From contig DTYK01000162.1 in NCBI GenBank assembly GCA_012961925.1, forward strand, positions 1 through 10,290: a DNA stretch of 10,290 bases, given 5' to 3'. Source of the DNA: Candidatus Latescibacterota bacterium. Its GTDB lineage: Bacteria > Latescibacterota > MVCY01 > DTYK01. Below, piece by piece: positions 7,011 through 10,290 of the stretch; within the stretch, counting starts at the first letter, position 1, and every line of letters starts with the position of its first letter. The notes beneath the pieces were generated by a model. The model was not told the DNA's origin and did not search any database. It worked only from the letters and a program-made list of their open reading frames with translations. Both the position numbers and the translations under genes were made by a program.

Positions 7011-8237
7011 ATGGCAAGGGAGAGGATAATAGCAGGACTTGACCTTGGTACCACTAAGGTCTCTTCGGTTATAGCAGAGGTGACCGACGGTGAGCTCAGG
7101 GTGATCGGGGTGGGTACTGTACCCTCTGGTGGACTCAGAAAAGGCGTCGTAGTGAACATCGAGAAGACGATCAAAACGATCAGGGAGGCGGTCGGGGAGG
7201 CTGAATCGATGGCAGGGATCAAGGTCGATTCGCTCTATGTGGGGATCGCTGGTGATCATATTCAGAGCCTTGATAACCGAGGGGCGGTTGTTGTCTCCCA
7301 CCCGGATAGGGGAATCACCAGGAATGACGTGGATCGGGTGATGAGTGTTGCCAGGGCTGTGACCATCCCCATGGACAGAGAGTTGATCCATGTACTGCCC
7401 CAGGAGTTTATTGTAGACGACCAGGATGGGATCAAGGATCCTATCGGGATGTTTGGTGTTCGGCTGGAGGCGAGGGTACACATCGTAACCGGCGCTGTTA
7501 CTTCAGCCCAGAACATTTATAAGAGCGTTCGGCAGGCAGGGATCAAGATCAAGGATTTGGTTCTACAACCTCTGGCCTCCAGTTATGCCGTTGCGTTGCC
7601 TGACGAGATAGAACTGGGGGTCGGCATTCTGGACATAGGAGGTGGGACTACTGACATTGCCCTCTTCTTTGATGGCGCACTTCGACATGTGGCGGTCATT
7701 GGACTCGGAAGTGGAAACGTGACCAATGACATTGCCATCGGGCTGAGGACTTCTCTCGAAGAGGCAGAAGAGATAAAGAAAAGCCATGGTTGTGCTCTTA
7801 GTACAATGGTTAAAGGTGATGAAACGTTCACTGTAACAGGGATTGGAGATCGAAAGCCAAGAGAGGTGGAGAAGGAATCCCTGGTGGGTATTATCCAGCC
7901 CAGAATGGAGGAGATCCTCAGCGTTGCCCTGAGAGAGATCAGGAAGAGCGATTATGCCGACCTGCTTCCATCTGGACTGATCCTGACAGGAGGAGGTGCT
8001 TTGCTCCAGGGGACAGTGGAACTGGCGGAGCGTATCTTCGACATGCCCGTCAGGCTTGGCCTGCCAAGGGGTGTTGAGGGTCACTTAGATCTCGTCCATA
8101 GTCCCATATATTCGACCGCCCTTGGACTGATACTGTTTGCCTCCAAAGATGGAGAGGCGATGTCGAGGTTTAAGGCGAACGGGCGCCTCAGCGGGATATG
8201 GATAAAGTTGAAGCAGTGGTTTGAAGATTTCCTGTGA
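7011..8237 (+). CDS. ftsA: FtsA, actin-like membrane anchor of FtsZ
   Basis: FtsA is an actin-fold ATPase that binds the FtsZ C-terminal peptide, tethers the ring to the inner membrane and helps activate septal synthesis. I chose the ATG at 7011 (408 residues), with GGAAG (6996-7000) ten bases upstream; a TTG at 7005 would add only two residues. Seen motifs: phosphate-1 loop GLDLGTTKV (9-17), phosphate-2 loop LDIGGGTTDIA (207-217), adenosine-site TGGGALL (326-332). The 1C-subdomain region lies at about 85-165 (SHPDRGITRNDVDRV and HVLPQEF). The C-terminal GIWIKLKQWFEDFL (395-408) is an amphipathic helix like the membrane-targeting tail of other FtsA proteins. It lies between ftsQ and ftsZ as usual. 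Confidence 0.98.
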   Translation: MARERIIAGLDLGTTKVSSVIAEVTDGELRVIGVGTVPSGGLRKGVVVNIEKTIKTIREAVGEAESMAGIKVDSLYVGIAGDHIQSLDNRGAVVVSHPDRGITRNDVDRVMSVARAVTIPMDRELIHVLPQEFIVDDQDGIKDPIGMFGVRLEARVHIVTGAVTSAQNIYKSVRQAGIKIKDLVLQPLASSYAVALPDEIELGVGILDIGGGTTDIALFFDGALRHVAVIGLGSGNVTNDIAIGLRTSLEEAEEIKKSHGCALSTMVKGDETFTVTGIGDRKPREVEKESLVGIIQPRMEEILSVALREIRKSDYADLLPSGLILTGGGALLQGTVELAERIFDMPVRLGLPRGVEGHLDLVHSPIYSTALGLILFASKDGEAMSRFKANGRLSGIWIKLKQWFEDFL

Positions 8238-8252
8238 ACAACGGGTATATTG

Positions 8253-8267
8253 TGAACTGATAGTTCA
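8253..8267 (+). other. Perfect 6-bp hairpin in the ftsA-ftsZ gap
   Basis: tgaact (8253-8258) and agttca (8262-8267) enclose the three bases gat. An alternative pairing uses cctg-t-gaac (8231-8239), which spans the ftsA stop, with gttcagg (8263-8269). The two folds exclude each other. A weak promoter-like pair, TTGAAG (8221-8226) and TATATT (8246-8251), has a long 19-base spacer. ftsZ often has extra local control, so this gap could matter, but nothing here is strong. Confidence 0.3.
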
Positions 8268-8287
8268 GGTTAGGAGTCTTAAGCGCC

Positions 8288-8296
8288 AGGAGGTGG
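8288..8296 (+). promoter_or_regulatory. Near-perfect Shine-Dalgarno site of ftsZ
   Basis: AGGAGGTGG lies just before the ATG at 8300 (three bases from its end, five from the AGGAGGT core). It is the strongest ribosome binding site in the window, consistent with FtsZ being needed in much greater amounts than its operon neighbours. Confidence 0.85.
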
Positions 8297-8299
8297 CCC

Positions 8300-9454
8300 A
8301 TGACTCTATCGATCGGAGAAGACAAATGCGCGAGGATGAAGGTGGTCGGTGTAGGTGGAGCCGGAGGTAATGCGATAAACCGGATGATCTCTGCCCAACT
8401 GGACGGAGTGGAATTTATCGCAGTGAACACCGACGTTCAGGCGCTGAAGCTTTCTCAGGCGCCACAGAAGGTTCAAATAGGCAACAATCTGACCAGAGGC
8501 CTTGGAACCGGGGGTGATCCAAAGCTGGGGAGGCAGGCCATTGAGGAAGACAGGGATCAGATGGCCGAACTCCTCAAAGATACAGATATGGTGTTCCTGA
8601 CCGCAGGAATGGGGGGAGGAACTGGCACAGGTGCCTCACCTGTCATTGCTGAATTGGCTAAAGAGGAAGGAGCATTGACGGTTGCGATTGTAACCAAACC
8701 CTTTATCTTTGAAGGCGCCAAAAGGATGAGGTGTGCTGATGAGGGCATTGCCGAGTTAAAGGAACGGGTGGACACCCTCATAGTAATCCCGAACCAACGG
8801 CTACTTTCCCTTGTTGCAAAGGAGACACCTTTGACCGACGCCTTTAAGGTCGCTGATACTATGCTCTCTCAAGCCACGAAGGGCATATCGGACCTCATCA
8901 CTGTCCCTGGACTGATCAACCTTGACTTCAATGATGTGAAGGCAGTGATGCTGGAAACGGGTGATGCCCTGATGGGGGTAGGGATTGGCAGAGGGGATAA
9001 CCGTGCGGTGGAAGCTGCTCAGCAGGCGATAAGATGTCCACTACTGGAAAACGCATCTATATCCGGCGCAAAGGGGATCCTGGTTAATATATCAGGCGGA
9101 GAGAATATGACCCTCTACGAGATTAACGATGCCACAACAGTGATCTATGAGGAGGCAGGAAATGGAGCAAACATTATCTTAGGGGCTGTGATCGATGAAA
9201 AAATGGAGGACGAAATACGGGTCACGGTCATTGCAACCGGCCTGAACAACACAGCCACCCGAACCTCTTCGCTCGAAGGGCGAAGTCGAATCCTGCCGAG
9301 GGGAAAACCATGGTCTGTTGATGTCCCAACCTTCATCAGGAATCAGAGAGGTTCCAAACACCAGGGCCTTTTAGATAAACAGACGATCTCTACATCGGTT
9401 TCGGAAGAACTGGAGCTCCCATCACTTCTTGACGAGTTGGAGGAGGAAAAATAA
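8300..9454 (+). CDS. ftsZ: FtsZ, tubulin-like division ring GTPase
   Basis: FtsZ polymerises with GTP into the cytokinetic ring and recruits the division machinery. The 384-residue protein has the nucleotide-binding GVGGAGGNAINRM (17-29), NTD (43-45), the tubulin signature GGGTGTG (105-111) and the T7 catalytic loop NLDFNDVK (207-214) with Asp209 and Asp212. The globular core ends near 316. The C-terminal part is odd: a linker of only about 22 residues leads to a normal-looking C-terminal peptide VDVPTFIRNQ (340-349), which usually ends the protein and binds FtsA. Here 35 more residues follow, mostly acidic at the end, including ELELPSLLDE (370-379), which resembles a second such peptide. The reading frame is continuous and codon use is unchanged, so I see no frameshift. 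It is translated from a very strong ribosome binding site. Confidence 0.98.
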   Translation: MTLSIGEDKCARMKVVGVGGAGGNAINRMISAQLDGVEFIAVNTDVQALKLSQAPQKVQIGNNLTRGLGTGGDPKLGRQAIEEDRDQMAELLKDTDMVFLTAGMGGGTGTGASPVIAELAKEEGALTVAIVTKPFIFEGAKRMRCADEGIAELKERVDTLIVIPNQRLLSLVAKETPLTDAFKVADTMLSQATKGISDLITVPGLINLDFNDVKAVMLETGDALMGVGIGRGDNRAVEAAQQAIRCPLLENASISGAKGILVNISGGENMTLYEINDATTVIYEEAGNGANIILGAVIDEKMEDEIRVTVIATGLNNTATRTSSLEGRSRILPRGKPWSVDVPTFIRNQRGSKHQGLLDKQTISTSVSEELELPSLLDELEEEK

Positions 9455-9620
9455 CCCCCAGATTCGGAAAACACTGAATGAGGACCGAAACAACTGATCC
9501 AACTTCGGATTGCCAGAATTGACAAGAAGTTCGAAAGGGAATCCAATCGCTTTAAGATAACGTTCCAATTATATCGAAGCTTCGGGACACATTATAAAAC
9601 AATTCCCATGCTTCTAACCA
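9455..9620. other. Gap between convergent ftsZ and rpmB, no clear terminator
   Basis: Neither strand shows a GC-rich stem followed by a T-run. There are alternative small stems: ttcgg (9465-9469) or ttcgg (9504-9508) can each pair with ccgaa (9485-9489). A perfect palindrome cgaagcttcg lies at 9575-9584. Termination may be factor-dependent, or transcripts of ftsZ and rpmB may overlap. Confidence 0.4.
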
Positions 9621-9815
9621 CTACAAGGCCGGCTTTTTTACCCTGCCGGACTTTATACACCGGGTACAGACCTGTACCTTCTTGGTTCTTCCATTAACCC
9701 GCATCCGTACCTTCTGAAGGTTAGGGTAAAACACCCTTTTTGTGACGTTGTGTGCGTGACTTATCCGGCTTCCGAACATCGGTTTTTTGCCGCAAAGTTC
9801 ACACTGACGTGCCAT
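9621..9815 (-). CDS. rpmB: Ribosomal protein L28 (bL28)
   Basis: bL28 is a small basic protein of the large ribosomal subunit. The 64-residue product starts MARQCELCGKKP, continues with SHAHNVTKRVFYPNLQKVR (19-37), a strong bL28 signature, and ends with VCTRCIKSGRVKK (49-61). Four Cys in two CxxC pairs (5, 8, 50, 53) form a zinc-ribbon, so this is the zinc-binding (C+) form of the protein. The ribosome binding site AAAAGGGGG on the - strand (9829-9821) is five bases from the ATG. The gene converges on ftsZ and is not part of its operon. I found no convincing promoter in the sequence upstream of it. Confidence 0.97.
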   Translation of the reverse strand: MARQCELCGKKPMFGSRISHAHNVTKRVFYPNLQKVRMRVNGRTKKVQVCTRCIKSGRVKKPAL

Positions 9816-10017
9816 CTCTGCCCCCTTTTAAGTTTAGTCCTTAAGATTGTTCATATAAAGCGATCAAAACCTCGCCTATTTTGCCTCTTGTACCCATCAC
9901 CCGAGCAACCTCGCCAGACCAGAATCCAGAATATTTCGAATAATTCTCTCAAATCCTTTCTATTATTCTATTGTTCTCCCTACCCCTTTAGAAAAAGACC
10001 GTTTAAATATAACATCT

Positions 10018-10066
10018 CTTGAGGGAGAATGCAAGTACTTAAAAGGACTACGTGAGCATTCTCAAG
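10018..10066. repeat. Interrupted inverted repeat upstream of the tRNA promoter
   Basis: gagaatgc (10025-10032) is the exact reverse complement of gcattctc (10056-10063), with 23 bases between. An alternative register pairs gaatgc (10027-10032) with gcattc (10056-10061) and cttga (10018-10022) with tcaag (10062-10066), across a four-base bulge. It ends 13 bases before the -35 box of the tRNA promoter. It could be a binding site or a structure ending an upstream transcript; no T-run follows it on either strand. Confidence 0.4.
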
Positions 10067-10079
10067 CATGAAAAACTAC

Positions 10080-10108
10080 TTGACATCTTGCTTTTCGGGT
10101 ATTATTTT
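10080..10108 (+). promoter_or_regulatory. Probable promoter of the tRNA cluster
   Basis: A consensus -35 TTGACA (10080-10085) is followed after exactly 17 bases by TATTTT (10103-10108), a 4/6 match to TATAAT. Transcription would start near 10115, leaving a leader of about 53 bases before tRNA-Gly. The perfect -35 box fits a strong stable-RNA promoter. Confidence 0.6.
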
Positions 10109-10167
10109 ATTATGGTCTTCACAAGTTTTTTCAGCGAGACGAGAAGTTCTGAGAAGCGATTATCAGG

Positions 10168-10242
10168 GCGGGAATAGCTCAGTGGTAGAGCGCCACCTTG
10201 CCAAGGTGGATGTCGCGGGTTCAAATCCCGTTTCCCGCTCCA
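10168..10242 (+). tRNA. tRNA-Gly (anticodon GCC)
   Basis: The acceptor arm GCGGGAA (10168-10174) pairs with TTCCCGC (10232-10238). The D arm contains AGCTCAGTGGTAGAGC. The anticodon stem CCACC/GGTGG encloses TTGCCAA with anticodon GCC at 10200-10202. The T arm is CGGGTTCAAATCCCG. The discriminator T (10239) is followed by an encoded CCA (10240-10242). All arms pair well. Confidence 0.97.
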
Positions 10243-10250
10243 TTTTTTAT

Positions 10251-10290
10251 GGCGGCATAGCCAAGTGGTCCAAGGCGACGGTCTGCAAAA
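10251..10290 (+). tRNA. tRNA-Cys (anticodon GCA), cut by the window end
   Basis: Only the 5' half is visible: acceptor strand GGCGGCA, D arm AGCCAAGTGGTCCAAGGC, then the anticodon stem ACGGT (10278-10282) and loop CTGCAAA with anticodon GCA at 10285-10287. The 3' half lies outside the window. It follows tRNA-Gly after eight bases, so both are probably one transcript. A Gly-Cys pair in this order is also known from the glyW-cysT-leuZ cluster of E. coli. Confidence 0.92.

Larger units (their letters stand above)
9816..10167. other. AT-rich gap between rpmB and the tRNAs
   Basis: I see no gene here. It must hold the rpmB promoter (- strand) and does hold a tRNA promoter (+ strand, 10080-10108). 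Two copies of aacctcgcc occur at 9868-9876 and 9907-9915. A 90-codon + frame (9750-10022) overlaps rpmB antisense and has no sign of being real. A hairpin lies at 10018-10066. Confidence 0.6.

Noticed and set aside
7563..8084. 173-codon open frame on the - strand within ftsA
   Set aside because: It lies fully antisense to a well-conserved gene and has no family features, as do the other long antisense frames (4028-4423, 6978-7481).
9485..9494. ccgaaacaac shared with positions 24-33
   Set aside because: A lone 10-base match with no similarity on either side; expected by chance between spacers of this size, so not counted as a third repeat copy.
9621..9660. ccggc...gccgg stem with a T-run at the end of rpmB, as a possible terminator
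   Set aside because: The T-run lies inside the loop and the stem overlaps the rpmB coding end, so it does not fit an intrinsic terminator on either strand.
9750..10022. 90-codon open frame on the + strand
   Set aside because: It starts inside rpmB on the opposite strand, has no ribosome binding site and no recognisable protein feature; the AT-rich gap simply lacks stops in this frame.
1..10290. CRISPR array, insertion sequence, phage, toxin-antitoxin or defence genes
   Set aside because: No regularly spaced repeats, transposase, integrase or other accessory gene is visible; all sizeable genes are conserved housekeeping genes.

Overview
This window is a bacterial division and cell wall (dcw) cluster, followed by a convergent ribosomal protein gene and the start of a tRNA cluster. 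Eight genes read on the + strand: mraY, ftsW, murG, murC, murB, ftsQ, ftsA, ftsZ. rpmB (ribosomal protein L28) lies downstream on the - strand. After it, on the + strand, come tRNA-Gly(GCC) and a tRNA-Cys(GCA) cut by the window edge. Base composition is near 50% GC and codon use looks even throughout. The full FtsQ-FtsA-FtsZ set and the protein sequences suggest a Gram-negative (diderm) bacterium of the Deltaproteobacteria/Nitrospirota/NC10 kind. That placement is an impression from motif style, not a phylogenetic result.

Layout. Positions 1-440 hold no convincing gene. They contain one arm of a repeat (1-31), a stretch rich in small inverted repeats, a perfect 16-bp AT-rich palindrome (333-365) and a plausible sigma70-type promoter (378-406) ahead of mraY. 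mraY, ftsW and murG (441-3762) overlap end to start. A 113-bp gap between murG and murC carries a long imperfect hairpin (3772-3862); its left arm matches positions 1-31 exactly in inverted orientation over 31 bases. murC, murB and ftsQ (3876-6945) again overlap end to start. Short gaps with small hairpins precede ftsA (7011-8237) and ftsZ (8300-9454). rpmB (9621-9815, -) converges on ftsZ. An AT-rich gap (9816-10167) holds a promoter for the tRNAs.

Function. MraY makes lipid I and MurG converts it to lipid II. MurB and MurC make the UDP-MurNAc-L-Ala precursor in the cytoplasm. FtsW polymerises lipid II at the septum. FtsQ links the cytoplasmic ring to the periplasmic synthases, FtsA tethers FtsZ to the membrane, and FtsZ forms the ring. 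Two usual members are missing from their common places: murD (between mraY and ftsW) and ddl (between murB and ftsQ).

I see no new enzymatic or defence system. The points most worth a second look are the inverted repeat element around mraY-ftsW-murG, an FtsZ C-terminus with a second motif resembling the conserved C-terminal peptide, a Cys at the expected catalytic Ser of MurB, and the unexplained first 440 bases.
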